A stretch of DNA of 64,000 bases from the NCBI GenBank assembly GCA_964019425.1, contig OZ025834.1, positions 378,501-442,500 of the forward strand. Reading direction: 5' to 3'. A program made the translations under genes and the position numbers. Position 1 is the stretch's first letter. Each line of letters opens with the position of its first letter. Origin of the DNA: Flectonema sp. DT1601. Its lineage: Eukaryota > Euglenozoa > Diplonemea > Diplonemida > Diplonemidae. A model generated the notes under the pieces. It was given only the letters and a program-made list of their open reading frames with translations, was not told the DNA's origin and did no database searches. This document shows positions 43,648-55,420 of the stretch, piece after piece.

Positions 43648-45120
43648 ATGCCGAGAGGACCTCCCTCTGAGCGCATTGTGAATAACAGATGGGAAGTTTC
43701 AACACATAAATTAGGTGAAGGAAACTATGGAAAAGTCTATCAGGGAAAAGATTTGACAACGGGTAAAGCAATCGCTGTAAAGGTAACGAACATGAAAGTT
43801 TTGAGTAAGGACCTGCAGGAAAGGCTTCGGGGAGAGACAGATATATTAACTCAAATAAATCATCCGAACATTGTCAAATTGTATGATCAACTTCAGAATG
43901 GTAAATATCAACTATTAATGTTAGAGTACATGCAAGGGAGAGACATGCATCAATTAATCTCTGACGGTAAACCTGTTGAGATTTCCCTAGCGATGAGACT
44001 ATTCGGAGATCTCGTTGAAGGGTTGCTTGAGCTTTGTAAACGGAAAATTATTCATAGAGACCTGAAACCACAAAACTTATTATTAACTTCAACGGATACA
44101 CGAGAAGCTGTTTTAAAAATTGCAGATTTTGGGTTTGCAAGATTTCTAGGACCAAACGATGACATGGCCCGGACAGTTGCTGGTTCTCCTTTGTACATGG
44201 CACCTGAGGTGTTGGGTGCTGCTGTTGGAAACCCGCAGAAGGGATACAACACAAAAGCGGATTTATATTCAGCTGGAGTTATTTTATACCAATTAATTCA
44301 GGGTGAGCCACCTTACACTGCTATGTCGCAGTTGGATCTGTTGCAAAAAATGAAACTAAATCGTCGAAAACCTCTTCCTGCTACTGCCGACCCAGACCTG
44401 AAAAAGCTGCTCTCAAAATTACTTCAGCCAGAACCGGTTCATAGAATTAGTGCTGAAGAGTTTTTTAATGATCCTTGGGTGTTGAAATGCGTCGTGACAA
44501 GACCGGAGAGAGCTGCGACGCACGCGTCTATCGCTGCGTCATACATCGTCGCATTGCATTCGTGTGGTGTAAAGGAAGACAAGGAAGGAAAAGGACTCTC
44601 TGCATGGGAGAGCATCCTTCACAGGCTAAACGAAGCCGCAGATGTAGTCGCCGTATCTAAGGGACTAGGTTTACAACCGCCACTACTTATTTCCCTTTAC
44701 ATGAAAGCAACTCAATTAGTAAGTGCTGCGTGGAATAGTATTCATTGTGAGAAGGGGAATATTCTCTGTAGCATACAAAAGTCTGAGTGGGATACGGTAC
44801 GAAAGTCACTCGAATCAATGTTTCATACCTACACTGACTTTATTGATAAATTAATAGAATCGCCTTGCTGCACTGTAGAAACCCAACTAGAACCAGCTGA
44901 TGTGATACTTTTCTCACAGGCACGAGACCTCTGTCTTAGAGGTACTGTTGAGGAAATGATGCATAACACGGAAACAGCGTCACTTATGTATCAACAAGCA
45001 CACGCTATGATGAAGTTAGTGGCTGCTGACACATCAACTGCCGCTCACTCAATTCAACGAAAAACAGCAACCAGATGTCTCGACATGTTAGCCAGAAGGA
45101 TGAAAATGACATCGCGGTAA
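43648..45120 (+). CDS. ATG1/ULK-like autophagy protein kinase
   Basis: 490 aa from the ATG at 43648; an upstream TTG frame is only an open leader. The kinase domain covers about 16-270: GEGNYGKVY, AVKV, HRDLKPQN near 135, DFGFARFL near 158, GSPLYMAPEVL near 180, ADLYSAGVILYQLIQGEPPY. The sequence around the activation loop is ATG1/ULK-like. The C-terminal 200 residues are helical, with a segment typical of MIT repeats (QARDLCLRGTVEEMMHNTETASLMYQQAHAMMKL), matching the tandem-MIT (EAT) region by which ATG1 binds ATG13. It would start autophagosome formation. The linker between kinase and MIT is very short. An intron may overlap the stop codon. Confidence 0.85.
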   Translation: MPRGPPSERIVNNRWEVSTHKLGEGNYGKVYQGKDLTTGKAIAVKVTNMKVLSKDLQERLRGETDILTQINHPNIVKLYDQLQNGKYQLLMLEYMQGRDMHQLISDGKPVEISLAMRLFGDLVEGLLELCKRKIIHRDLKPQNLLLTSTDTREAVLKIADFGFARFLGPNDDMARTVAGSPLYMAPEVLGAAVGNPQKGYNTKADLYSAGVILYQLIQGEPPYTAMSQLDLLQKMKLNRRKPLPATADPDLKKLLSKLLQPEPVHRISAEEFFNDPWVLKCVVTRPERAATHASIAASYIVALHSCGVKEDKEGKGLSAWESILHRLNEAADVVAVSKGLGLQPPLLISLYMKATQLVSAAWNSIHCEKGNILCSIQKSEWDTVRKSLESMFHTYTDFIDKLIESPCCTVETQLEPADVILFSQARDLCLRGTVEEMMHNTETASLMYQQAHAMMKLVAADTSTAAHSIQRKTATRCLDMLARRMKMTSR

Positions 45121-45169
45121 TTAAAAGGAAAAAAAAAAACAGGAAAAAAAAAAAAAAAAAAAAAAACAG
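45117..45169 (+). other. Possible intron overlapping the kinase stop codon
   Basis: GTAATT ... A-run-CAG, 53 nt. Spliced (CG + CTAA) or unspliced (CGGTAA), the protein ends ...MTSR-stop. Its A-run before CAG is like that of the confirmed introns in this window, but nothing in the protein forces splicing. Confidence 0.35.
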
Positions 45170-45173
45170 CTAA

Positions 45174-45571
45174 AGAGCTGACTGTGTGATTACGTGTTAC
45201 ACTTGTGGTGTTTTAGTTTTTTATAATCTGTTTTGTTTCTTCGAGGAGTCATCGGCCTTGACGATGAACATACCTCCCATGTTTATATCCTAGCCTACTT
45301 GTAGCCTTAGTTGTGCCCTCGCATTTTATTTTATCCCTTTTGTTTTATATGGTATTACTGCCTATTATTTTAGTGTACCGAGCAGCTGCTCTAGTTGTGG
45401 TTTCATGTCCGGAATTGAGATAAATATGAAAAATTCTGGCCTAGTTAAATCTTTGTTCTGGTTGTCTTATATTGTTGTTTGCTTTAAAATTCTTTTTTAT
45501 TCCCCAATATATATTTTTTTAGTGGTTTTGTGATTTTTTTATTTTTTATAATAATATTATACCGAACAACT

Positions 45572-45604
<33 letters not shown>

Positions 45605-45959
45605 GTGATATGTTGGGAACGCGTTTCACCCTTTATTTCTAGCTCTTACAAAAGAAAAAAAATAAAAAAAAAATAAAAAAATAATAGCACGTGTTCCTCT
45701 TTCCCTCGACTTACGTCAGGTTGCGACTCACGCAACAGAGCTGGCTATGCTTTGTTTTGATATGTTGGATTATTAATTTATATTTGCTCATCTCTCTCAG
45801 AGTTTCATGTCAACCTGTAAAACAAAATAAAAATTTCCCTGTTGTCGCTTGTGGTTCTGATTGTTATGATTTCAATTTTTTTTTTTTTTTATTTATTTTT
45901 ACATTCAGGTTTCTCAGCGAAATGGATACTTTTAAAAAAATAATTTTTTTTTAAAAAGA
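45174..45959. other. Intergenic, T-rich
   Basis: About 790 bp with T runs at 45571-45604 and 45876-45890 and no gene. The T-tract with AG at 45909 (TTTACATTCAG) is a candidate trans-splice acceptor for the next gene. Confidence 0.4.
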
Positions 45960-46970
45960 ATGTCTATCACGGAATACATTCTCGATGGGGTGGTGGCATC
46001 AGCAGCGGCTTGTAGTGTTCGACAACCTGGGAAAGGGATAGCTGAAACGTTAGAATCACGACAACGAAAGCTAGAATACAAAGCTGCCATGATGAAAGAA
46101 TCAATCAGAGAGATACAAAACGTGTTGGGAGAGTTTGACGGAAAGAGAATCTCCCCCAGAAGACATAATCGAAAGATGTCACCACCAGCACCTATTAACT
46201 CAACAGAACGGATGACAACATCGATCCTTGATACTCCGAGTAAAGGTGTTCAGGAGATTCTTAGACGCGTTAATACTCAAAAGATTCCATCACCGCTACC
46301 ACTTCAACATGTTCAATCACCTAATAGACCTGTTAGGAAACAATTCCAATATCATCCTGTTAGTGTTGTACAGATTGATCCTGTTAGTGTTGTACAGATT
46401 GATCCTGTTGAAACTTCTCTTAAGCGAACCGAATATCCACAGCAAACTGAATCACCGCAGCGAGCTGAATCCCCACAGCGAACTGAATCACCGCAGTGGT
46501 CGTCTCGCGGTCGATGTCGTCCTTTTATAAATAATAGCAATCCTACGATACCAGTGTTGGTTTCGGATAATTCGTTTCAAAATAAAAAATCGACAGTTCG
46601 AAAATTACAACCGTCGCCACCAAGAAGGTCATCAGTAGAACAATTGGATTATCCCCGTCCAGAGTATTCTCGTGTTGTGAAACAAGATAGTACTTCTCTT
46701 AGTGTGACGTCAAAGAAAGAAACACCTGTTGCTGCTGTTACTCCTCTGCCTTCTTCTCCATACGTACCTCCAGCTGTTGGTGATGTGTCATCATCATCAT
46801 CATCATCTTTGGAACCGTTTCCATCATCTGCTGTTGTTGGACATAAACTTCCTGACGTCAATAACACAAATCCCTCTGCTCACATACCGATTGAGTCTGT
46901 TATTCAAAACCAACGCGCTCACAAAACTGATTCGAGAAACCGCGGACACGATGTACTACCACCACCTTGA
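45960..46970 (+). CDS. Hypothetical Pro/Ser-rich, largely disordered protein
   Basis: 336 aa. A short helical N terminus (KLEYKAAMMKESIREIQNVL) precedes a long low-complexity, Pro/Ser/Gln-rich region. Internal repeats are PVSVVQID twice and (T/A)ESPQRAESPQR units, plus a serine run from a TCA repeat near 46788. Many SP and TP sites suggest phosphorylation, possibly of a cytoskeletal scaffold. No domain is recognised. Confidence 0.65.
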   Translation: MSITEYILDGVVASAAACSVRQPGKGIAETLESRQRKLEYKAAMMKESIREIQNVLGEFDGKRISPRRHNRKMSPPAPINSTERMTTSILDTPSKGVQEILRRVNTQKIPSPLPLQHVQSPNRPVRKQFQYHPVSVVQIDPVSVVQIDPVETSLKRTEYPQQTESPQRAESPQRTESPQWSSRGRCRPFINNSNPTIPVLVSDNSFQNKKSTVRKLQPSPPRRSSVEQLDYPRPEYSRVVKQDSTSLSVTSKKETPVAAVTPLPSSPYVPPAVGDVSSSSSSSLEPFPSSAVVGHKLPDVNNTNPSAHIPIESVIQNQRAHKTDSRNRGHDVLPPP

Positions 46971-47596
46971 AATGGTTTCTAATCACTTCAGCATAGATTG
47001 TGATTCTCTAGAGTATAGTGATGGTGGTCTTACACTTTGCTCAGGTATTGCTCCCTGCTACTGTGTACACTTCTTGATGATATCTCAACATAATAGTCAC
47101 CGAGAAATAAAATAGCATCCCTGGCGCGGAGAAACCTTACACTTACTGACCGCAGTGAGTTGAAAACCTAATATTCGGTGCGACTTTTTCTTTTGTCTGC
47201 TTCGTGTGTTATTGCTCTTGAAGGGGTCACTATTTTGTACCAAAATTGACTTGGGTTCTCCAGAAGTATTCTAACGCCTTCATTTGAAAAAAAAAAAAAA
47301 AAAAAACCCTTATTGTCTGAGAAAAAGATTATTGTTTATTATGAAAATGGGGAGATTGGTTGGTCAATAAATCCTACTTTTTCTCCCTCTTTCTTCTCTC
47401 TCAGTCATTTGTATCTATTTTTATGTATTGATGTCCTGCTACGGTAGGTTGATTTGACAATGCTTTGTTTTCATAGTTTTATTATTATTTTTTTTTTCAC
47501 CCTCGAGCAGATTACATGTTCCGTTCGGTACAGAAGTTTATTAGTTTTTGTTGGAGTTTTTTTATATAAAAATTAATTTCAACAATTAGATATGTG
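46971..47596. other. Intergenic, no gene seen
   Basis: About 625 bp with an A-run at 47286 and a T-run at 47487. No convincing open frame. Confidence 0.4.
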
Positions 47597-48016
47597 ATGA
47601 ATTGGTTGTCAAAATGGGAAGAAGCGTCAAATAAATTTGGTAATAATCTGATTGTGGTATCGAATGGATTGAGTTCTGTTCTTCAAACGGATATTGAAAG
47701 TGAAAGAAAACCATCAAACGTACTAATGGCATCGGGCGTGAAAGTGAAATCATCATCACTTTCTAACTACGATGTGACATCAGTTGAGGTTGGTATCAAT
47801 GAAATGACTACTCTGCTGTCAGAGATGGAATTATTACATCATCATGTACAGTCAGACAGACACCGTGAAACTGAAATCGCAGCTGCTATCGTAAAATCGG
47901 TAAAGCTACTCGCTCACAATATAAAAATAGGAGTTCAGATTACAAACAGTGAAGTCATGGCTGAATTACAACTTTACAAAGCTGTCTGGGGTAATCATCC
48001 TTTTATAAGAGACTAG
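47597..48016 (+). CDS. Small hypothetical helical protein
   Basis: 139 aa from the ATG at 47597 (a GTG one codon upstream is not a likely start). Amphipathic helices (MNWLSKWEEASNKFGNNLIV, AIVKSVKLLAHNIKIGVQIT), soluble. No family recognised. The layout resembles small coiled-coil adaptor subunits. Confidence 0.6.
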   Translation: MNWLSKWEEASNKFGNNLIVVSNGLSSVLQTDIESERKPSNVLMASGVKVKSSSLSNYDVTSVEVGINEMTTLLSEMELLHHHVQSDRHRETEIAAAIVKSVKLLAHNIKIGVQITNSEVMAELQLYKAVWGNHPFIRD

Positions 48017-48124
48017 AGATTCCTACCCTAGTTATGCAACTCTGATTTAATTGAAATGTTTTAATTTTTATTATTATCTTGCTTTCATCATCAACAGGGT
48101 TTGAATAACAACAACACCACAAAC

Positions 48125-48724
48125 ATGTCACTCGAATCTATGATGGCCAAGTTTAGAGGACAACTCCTAAAGAGATGGTTTTATTTATTTTGGGGAGCAA
48201 TTGCTTTATTCATAGTCGAGGTAATCCTTGGCTTTGTGATAAGGAGATACGGAAGAGTCATAAACAGCCAATGGGGTCGTAATATTCCGTACTCTGATGC
48301 TACACTATGGGACTGGATGGAAGACTTGGGAAGCACGGGTCGAACCCTTCATGTAATCTATTCAGGACCAGTTGGTCTCCCTCAGTGGTTAATCTTCAAC
48401 CTTTGCGTTATGTCTGCATACTTTCAAGGTGGATTAGTGTTTAAAAAACGTTGGTCTGCTTTTTTTGAATCGGTGGCGTTTTTGGTCCTTCTCCCGATGG
48501 TCCTCGAACTCGCTGAATTAATCTTAACTCTCGTCCAACTTGGGAAGTATTCAAATGGTGAGGTTCCGAGTGCGTCTCCCCTACACACATTTTCACTAAT
48601 GAGAATGATATTTGGAATTCCTATTTGGTTGGGAGCAATCTTTATTGTTATTTATTGCTATTGTAAGGGTGCATTCCGATCTGGTTACCGACCTCCGGTT
48701 GATCGGACTCACCAGCAGGGTTAG
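48125..48724 (+). CDS. Four-pass membrane protein, unknown
   Basis: 199 aa from the ATG at 48125, after acceptor CATCATCAACAG (48099). Four hydrophobic segments: about 20-40 (FYLFWGAIALFIVEVILGFV), 85-105, 115-145 and 160-182 (MIFGIPIWLGAIFIVIYCYC). The loop after the first helix is Trp- and Arg-rich. No family recognised. Confidence 0.7.
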   Translation: MSLESMMAKFRGQLLKRWFYLFWGAIALFIVEVILGFVIRRYGRVINSQWGRNIPYSDATLWDWMEDLGSTGRTLHVIYSGPVGLPQWLIFNLCVMSAYFQGGLVFKKRWSAFFESVAFLVLLPMVLELAELILTLVQLGKYSNGEVPSASPLHTFSLMRMIFGIPIWLGAIFIVIYCYCKGAFRSGYRPPVDRTHQQG

Positions 48725-49251
48725 GCCAACTTACGTACCAACTTTACGTTTTTTTTTTCTTTCTTCTTAATTACTATACACCATTTGTACAAGTCACTTT
48801 TTGTAGTGGACAGAGAGTATGGATGTAGACTGCTATTTATATTTTTTTGTTTATTCAAAAAAAAAAAAAAAATAATAAATATTTTCTTAAAAATATACAA
48901 CTGTTAAGTAACACACGCGGGTTTGTCTTTCTTGTCTTGATTCGTCAAATTCGGAATTGTGTTTTTTTCCCCTTTTTTTTTCTTTCCTTCTTTTTTTTTA
49001 TATTATTATTAAAAGTATCCTTATTATTCCCGTAGTAGTAGTTCAGCACCTCTGTGCAGTTCATTTCAATTAAGATCGATGTTGTTTTTTTTCTTGTCTC
49101 GAAGTTTTGGTCTGAGAAGGCTGATAGTTGAAGAAATGTCATTGTTGATCCTCCGTTTTCTTGCTGTTGTGTTATTGTTGACAAGCTTGTTTGTTTTTAT
49201 GTATAACAGACAAATCTTTTTTCCCCTTCAACTATCAGATTTTCAAAAAAA
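48725..49251. other. Intergenic, T-rich
   Basis: No gene. T runs near 48960-49010 followed by AG sites (such as TATCAG at 49239, 13 bp before the next ATG) fit trans-splice acceptors. Confidence 0.4.
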
Positions 49252-49602
49252 ATGGACAGCACGAGGAGTTCTCTGGCTTCTGAAGGATTACCTCACAGAC
49301 GTCGTTCACGAAGGAAGAGTTCATGGCTGAGAGCTGCTACTCGCGCAAAGGATGATTTTTCATCGAAATACCCTCATGCCCAACAAGCTCGTAGTAACTT
49401 AGAATTCATTAAGATTTTGGGAGAAGATTCAACAAATATTTGGAGTTTCGAAACTTTAACTACAAAAATAAAAAAAAGCGACTCACCCCTCGTCCTACTA
49501 ATTGGAACCAGTCAGTCAGTCAACACCATGAATTCTATTATGCTTTCAAGAATTGGTATTCAGGTATGTTTTTGTCATTGGATACAAAAAACAAAACAAA
49601 AG

Positions 49603-49633
<31 letters not shown>

Positions 49634-52600
49634 TTCGCAGTGCTACTTCTGGACGTGCTGGCCTACAGATATACTCACTGATGAAGAATTTAATATCAAT
49701 GGTGATATGTGATTGGGAAACACAAGACTTTGATGCTTTGGAAGTCGTTAAGTATATAAGATCTGAAAAAGGTGTGACAACACCGACACCGATAGTCGCA
49801 TTACTTGGGAAGGATGATGATATTCAGAAAGTTCTAAAGGCTGGTTTTGATCATTTTTTACGAAGGCCTCTTCAAATACATTTGAAAGTACTAAAATATT
49901 TATTACTTCCATTCTCTAAAGCAAGAGGAGGACCAATGAACTTAACCAGTAACCACGACAGGCTAAAACTACTACTAGAAATGATGACAGATCCTAGTGT
50001 TGTTGAACCTGTTCAGTCAACATTGTCAAGTGAAGAAGACGAAGATGAAAACGAATTTATCAAAGCATCAGATTTTAAAAGTGAATCGAAATCTCCTTTG
50101 ATAAAAAAAGCAGAACCAGTTGTGGAACTAGAAGCCTCATCATCAATCGTTGGAAACATCGAGGATTTATTAGGTCAGAAAGATGAGGAGTTAATCGAAC
50201 TAACAAAACGATACGAAATGATTGCCGCTAACTTCAGTGTTAAAGAAGTAACAGCAAACCAACTCGAGGAACGGTTAAATGCACTTTCTGGAGTTACTGA
50301 CAAACTTCGAGATTTTATAAAGTTTAAAGATCGAAAAATTCTCTCCCTCCAAGAGAAGAATAAAGAACTCGAAAACGACCTCAGACTCATTGAAGACGAC
50401 AACGAAATTGATCGACAAAAAAACATAATCAAAGAATTAGAAAAAGACCTCGCAGCTGCTAAACAGTTGGGAGCTGTTGACTTTCAATCCTTCTCGAGAA
50501 CAACACAGGCTGAAACATATTCAGAAAGTGGAAGGGTGATGACTGATAAACTTCAACGAGTCTTGAACGACACAGACGTTCAGAATTTGAAAAGAACCTT
50601 TGAAGAGAGAACGAAATACTTCGTCGATCAAGCGGCAAAACACAAACAAGAAACAGCCATCATCATAAGAGGGATTACGAAAGCAAAGCAAACAGTTAAA
50701 GCTTTAAAGGGACAGATCGAATTCTATTCTCAAGTAGTGAGCATCTACGAAAACCAATCCATGTCTCACGAGGAAGCTAACTCAAAGACTCACGCAGAAC
50801 AACAGAAGATGGTAATTCAACACCGACAATCTCAAGAAAAGGTTCTTTTTCAGGACGAAAAAGTTGTTAAACAAATGAGAAGGGTTTGCACCTCTAAAAT
50901 CCTCCCTCCTACACTACAATGGGTTGAGGGACTGACTGAAGAGGTTATAGCTTATATTACAGCGACGGAAGAAGTCACGGCGTCGACTAATAAAAAAACC
51001 TGCGAAACGGTTGAAAAATTGACTCATTCTGCAGCAATGCGAAGGCATCGCACAGCTGTGGAAACCGTTACGACGAATGCTGTTAAAGAGATTCGAACTA
51101 AAGGACTGAAGGCTGTTGGTGATATAGTGATCTTCATTAAGAAAGCCGTCAAAGGATATGAAGACGCTATGTCATCAACTGAGGAAGAGAGAGAATCACT
51201 TGTAGCAAGCATCAGAAAAACAGCTCTCAAGGAAGCTGAAGAAGAATGGCAACGCCGTGAAGCCCGTCTTCGAATTGCCAACGCTGCAGAACAGCAACGG
51301 AGATTACAAAGTACCGACCAGTCAATTGAGACTGACGTCACTTGTGGTGATGGTCATGTTGAGTTCTTAAGAATTCAATCAGCTCCAAGAGATCCCGTGA
51401 CTGGATGCCTTCTCTCTGATCAATTCCCTGAAGGAGGTGTACCTTGTACTCTGGTGTCTGATTCAATTAGTAAGTTTCGATTGATGACTGAGATCGAAGC
51501 GAAGACTTTCCTCCAAACTGCTCAACTCAACGCAGCCGCAGAGCAGAGATCGAGAAAGGAACATCATCACCGTAAACGAACTGTTGACAAAGAACATCAG
51601 AAACATCACAGAAAGAGTCACGCAGTTTTAAAACCTCGTCGACGTCATGTGAGGGTTTCACGAAATGCGGCTTTCAGAAATACTTCAAACATAACGAATA
51701 CAGAAAAGGTTCATCTGGTCCCATCCACCACCACCAGGACGGTAAGCATCAATCAAATCCCAGAACCTGAAACTGATGACTTACGAGTTGTTGAAAGGAG
51801 AGTTAGAAAAGTACGAAAACTGAATGCAATATCTGACGTCTGTGCTCTTGATCGCCAAAAACGAGAACAGCTGGCTTCAGTTCGTGACACCCTCCGTCAG
51901 ACTATTGATTCGTTGAAGAGCGGAGACAATTTTGACGAAACCGCTTTCAAGAAAACGATAACAGAAATCGGATTTCGTGAGGAGTTCACTCGCATGTCTG
52001 AGGATAAAATAGAAACCCTGATACCATTATCAACAAAGTCTGATCCTACTGTACCATCGGTCTCAAGGAGATCTTCAACGGTAGCTCCAGCAAAGGGGAA
52101 TTGTTTAGGTCTTACTGCAACAGACGCAACTGCTCTGTTGGAAAAGTTATCGGCTCGGGCTGCTGAAGAAATAACATCATTAGAACAAAGAGAAGCTAAT
52201 CTAATAGATGAGATCTCTGAAGAAAATGATTCAGGTCTCGACTGTCTTCTAACAGTTGATGAGAGTGGCTCTTATGAAACAAGCGATTCAAATGGACAGA
52301 AACTTGATTTTTGTTATTCTGACCAATGGTCCTACTCTGACGACTCTGAAACTTCACCACTTTCTGACAGCCCAACTTCTCTGGCCAAGTCATCATTCAT
52401 GAAAGGAGGATTTAGAGGAGGAGTGACGGTAAAGATTACTGTTGGTTGTAATACAGACATCTCTTTACCAACAGAAGGAGATAATGAATTCACTTCACGA
52501 GATATTAATTATTCATCAGATGAAGATACAAAAGGTTTTCGAAATGCAGAACGACGACATGCTTCTCACACGACTCGTTCAACAGAGTCTACAGCACCAG

Positions 52601-54909
52601 ATCCTGAAAGTAATCCAACGTGGACTCTAACTCTACTCGACTCGTTGAATGATTGTTGTGTTCGTTTATTACAATCACTTCATTCAGTCCTTCCTAACCT
52701 TCGAGAAACTTTATTCAATTCTCAAAACTGTAGAACTAAATTAACAGAGTTGATATCTTGTGTCAGCAGTGCTGGGGCAAACGCTTCTGAGCTGAATAAA
52801 AAAAAACGACTTATGAGTCTGTCTGGAGGAACTGGAGTTCGCGCTATTGGAACATTCGAAACCGTCGTAGATTCGAAGTATGGAGCTCCGAGAGGACAAA
52901 GTTTGAGCTCATCGACAGTGAGTGAACCAGCTAAGAAATCGAAGAATTTCTTTGCGAGAATAATGAAAGCGAAACAAGGAGCAGTAACGAAGAGAGCGAA
53001 GAACATCATCCCCAACATTCCAACTGAAGTAGTCCCAGAAACTACTTCAATAATGTCCATGTCAGCTGATGTATCAACGGACATGTTGTCGTCTATTGTG
53101 GAGTCAGGTTTTATCAATTCTTCTGGTGTTGAGGCATCTGCAGAACCAGGTCCTGGCACTTCCGTTATTTTAAATATTCTTGGAACGCATAAAGCTTGTC
53201 AAAAGCTGAGAGGACTTTTAAAAAAACAATCAAAATCGGTGGACTTTATGCCGGGTCCTCCACCACTACCACAACAGCAACAGCAACAACAACAGCAACA
53301 ACAACAGCAACAACAACAGCAACAACAACAGCAACAACAACAGCAACAACAACAGCAACAACAACAGCAACAACAACAGCAACAACAACAGCAACAACAA
53401 CAGCAACAGCAACAGGAACAGCAACAGGAACAACAAAAACCATCACCGCAGTCGACACAACTTGCAGTTACTGATGACGTACCTCAGAGTAGTATGCCAC
53501 TGCTTTGCCCAGCATCGAATTCGGTTCCATCAAATTGTGTTACGTTTGCGGATGAAGTAACGCATCACACTGACGATGATAAAATCGTATCAATCAGAAA
53601 GGTATCCCCGATGGGGAAGTCTGGTATCTTATCTCCTGCAGTGAAGACAGCATCGATATCGTCAACGATTAAAAAAGATTTATCGAATATCACAACTGTT
53701 ACTGCCTTGTCTTCAAATTCAAGTACCGACAACAAGCAATACGTTGGTAGCAGTGGAACTGCTGTTCCGCCTCAAAATAATTCAAAAACACTGCAGACGT
53801 CATCTGCAGATATTTCTGTTGGAAATCGAGAACCTAATAATGTAAATACAAATCAAAAATCGGTTCATCAAAATAAAGATTTTATTAAAGAAACAGTAAC
53901 GAGAGTGTTAACGCCTCCCTCGAGGGAGATTGATGGACAGTTGAGACGTCCACAGGGAGGTAGACAGGTGTCGGATTTACTGACCAGTCGACCGATTGAA
54001 GATTGGAAATGGTCTGACATAATACCTTCAGACGTATCAGAAGTAATAAAACAAATTGACTCAACTTCTCCAAAGGATACCCAACGTGGTTTAGATCCAC
54101 GACTTATGTCACTTATTAACATGCTTCGGTCTGAGACGTGTGTTCGTTGCTTAAGCCAGTCCCTTTCTGTCTCAACTAGCAGTGTTTCTTCAACTGTTAC
54201 TTCAAATTCTAGCAGCTCTCAAAATAATAACATTGGTGAATTAATCGCTAAAGGTGTAGCAGCTTCAAAACGACTTATCGCTCAACAAAGAGAATTTGAT
54301 TATAATTTATCGTTGTTGGAATATCAATGGAGAACAAAGTATGAAGCGTTGCAGGCTACTGTTGAAAAAAGGTTTAGAAATAATAAGAGAAATACTGATG
54401 GAAATGATCCACATACGGTATTTGACTCTTTACGTGTCGCTTCACCAAAAGGAAGTCCAAAGGTAAGCCCTAGAAAGATTATAGGCGAAACACCAAGTCT
54501 ATTCTTTTCTTTATATGATTCCGGTTGTTGGGTTGTTAAGTCAACTGTTGCAACCAGAGCTACCATCGCAGCTGCTCTCATGATTGCTTTGATGAGTGTA
54601 TTGCCAAGTTATGTGCTTTATTCAGTACCTTCAGTTAGTATTACTGCCTTCCCTACTGCTATACCTTCACTTCAGTTGGGTTCACTGCAATCGTATAAGG
54701 GAACGTCTTCAGACACTGAATGGGGCGTCAATACGGCAGTTTTCAGAAGTCAGCAATTTGCTGCTTTTCTCAGAAGCAAAAAAGACCCTCGAGTTTGTGT
54801 AAATGACAAACAAGCGAAATCAAAGTCCCCAAATACTGAAAATCGCTATTATGCTGTCGGTAGACAAGATGGAAAAACCTTACCACTATTGGACTTCCCG
54901 CTTTGCTAA
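49252..54909 (+). CDS. Large receiver-domain, coiled-coil, polyQ membrane protein
   Basis: About 1862 aa after removing an intron (49564-49632). Residues about 75-205 form a two-component receiver-like domain: SPLVLLIGTSQSV, then (across the intron) SRIGIQ-VRSATSGRAGLQ, MVICDWE with the phospho-acceptor Asp, PIVALLGKDDD and AGFDHFLRRPLQ. Most of 280-700 is coiled coil (KYEMIAAN..., DKLRDFIKFKDRKILSLQEK). Basic and Ser-rich disordered regions follow, then about 50 Gln (53274-53430), more disorder, a coiled coil, and one hydrophobic segment near 1760 (TIAAALMIALMSVLPSYVLY) about 100 residues from the end. I know no protein with this layout. No histidine kinase is visible, so a scaffold role at a membrane is only a guess. 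Confidence 0.75.
49564..49632 (+). other. Intron with poly(A) at its 3' end, 69 nt
   Basis: GTATGT donor; about 27 A then AG-G as acceptor. Removing it leaves the receiver domain contiguous (GIQ-VRSATSG). Retained, it would add 23 residues including eleven Lys inside the domain. A second AG at 49640 would shift the frame. Confidence 0.8.
53269..53430 (+). repeat. CAG/CAA tract coding polyglutamine
   Basis: About 50 Gln codons, arranged mostly as a 12-bp unit (CAG plus three CAA). The mixed codons limit slippage compared with pure CAG. Some CAG-CAG-CAA irregularities mark both ends. Confidence 0.9.
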
Positions 54910-55420
54910 TGCCATCGTTTTTTTTTTTCTTCTTTTCTTTTTTGTGTGTTATGTTTTTGTTACATTGCGTTTATCGTTTTTCTGTTGAAAAGGAAATTGA
55001 AGCCTTGCCTTCTGTTCTCAGCTTTACTTTACAGTTTAATTTGAGAGATCATACTTTTATCGGGTTTACGCAACAGGCCTACAGTCTTATTGGCCACAAA
55101 GGAATAATCCTGTGGCTTTTGTTTTCTGTTTTTTGTGTTTCCACCAACTTCTTGTTGTCGGAATTTCTATTCACGACAGTTGTCCTTATTCATTTACCGT
55201 TATCGAAAAAAAAAAAAAAAACATGATCCTATCGATAGGCTTGTTAATTCTTATGGAAAATTATATAAGTGAAATAGTTTTTACTGTAGTTCCAGTAATC
55301 AGCCTCCCCGTCACGATATGCAGAGCTGAAGCCGTGAGATCAGTAGAGAGAACAACACTTGTACATATCGATAGCTCTAACTCTAACTTAGTACGATAAG
55401 GATACTAATAATATAATCAA
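54910..55420. other. Intergenic, no gene seen
   Basis: About 510 bp with a T run (54919-54943) and an A run (55207-55220). No convincing frame. Confidence 0.4.

Noticed and set aside
53196-53474. Threonine- and valine-repeat frames over the polyQ tract
   Set aside because: Out-of-frame and antisense readings of the CAG/CAA repeat inside the large + strand gene.
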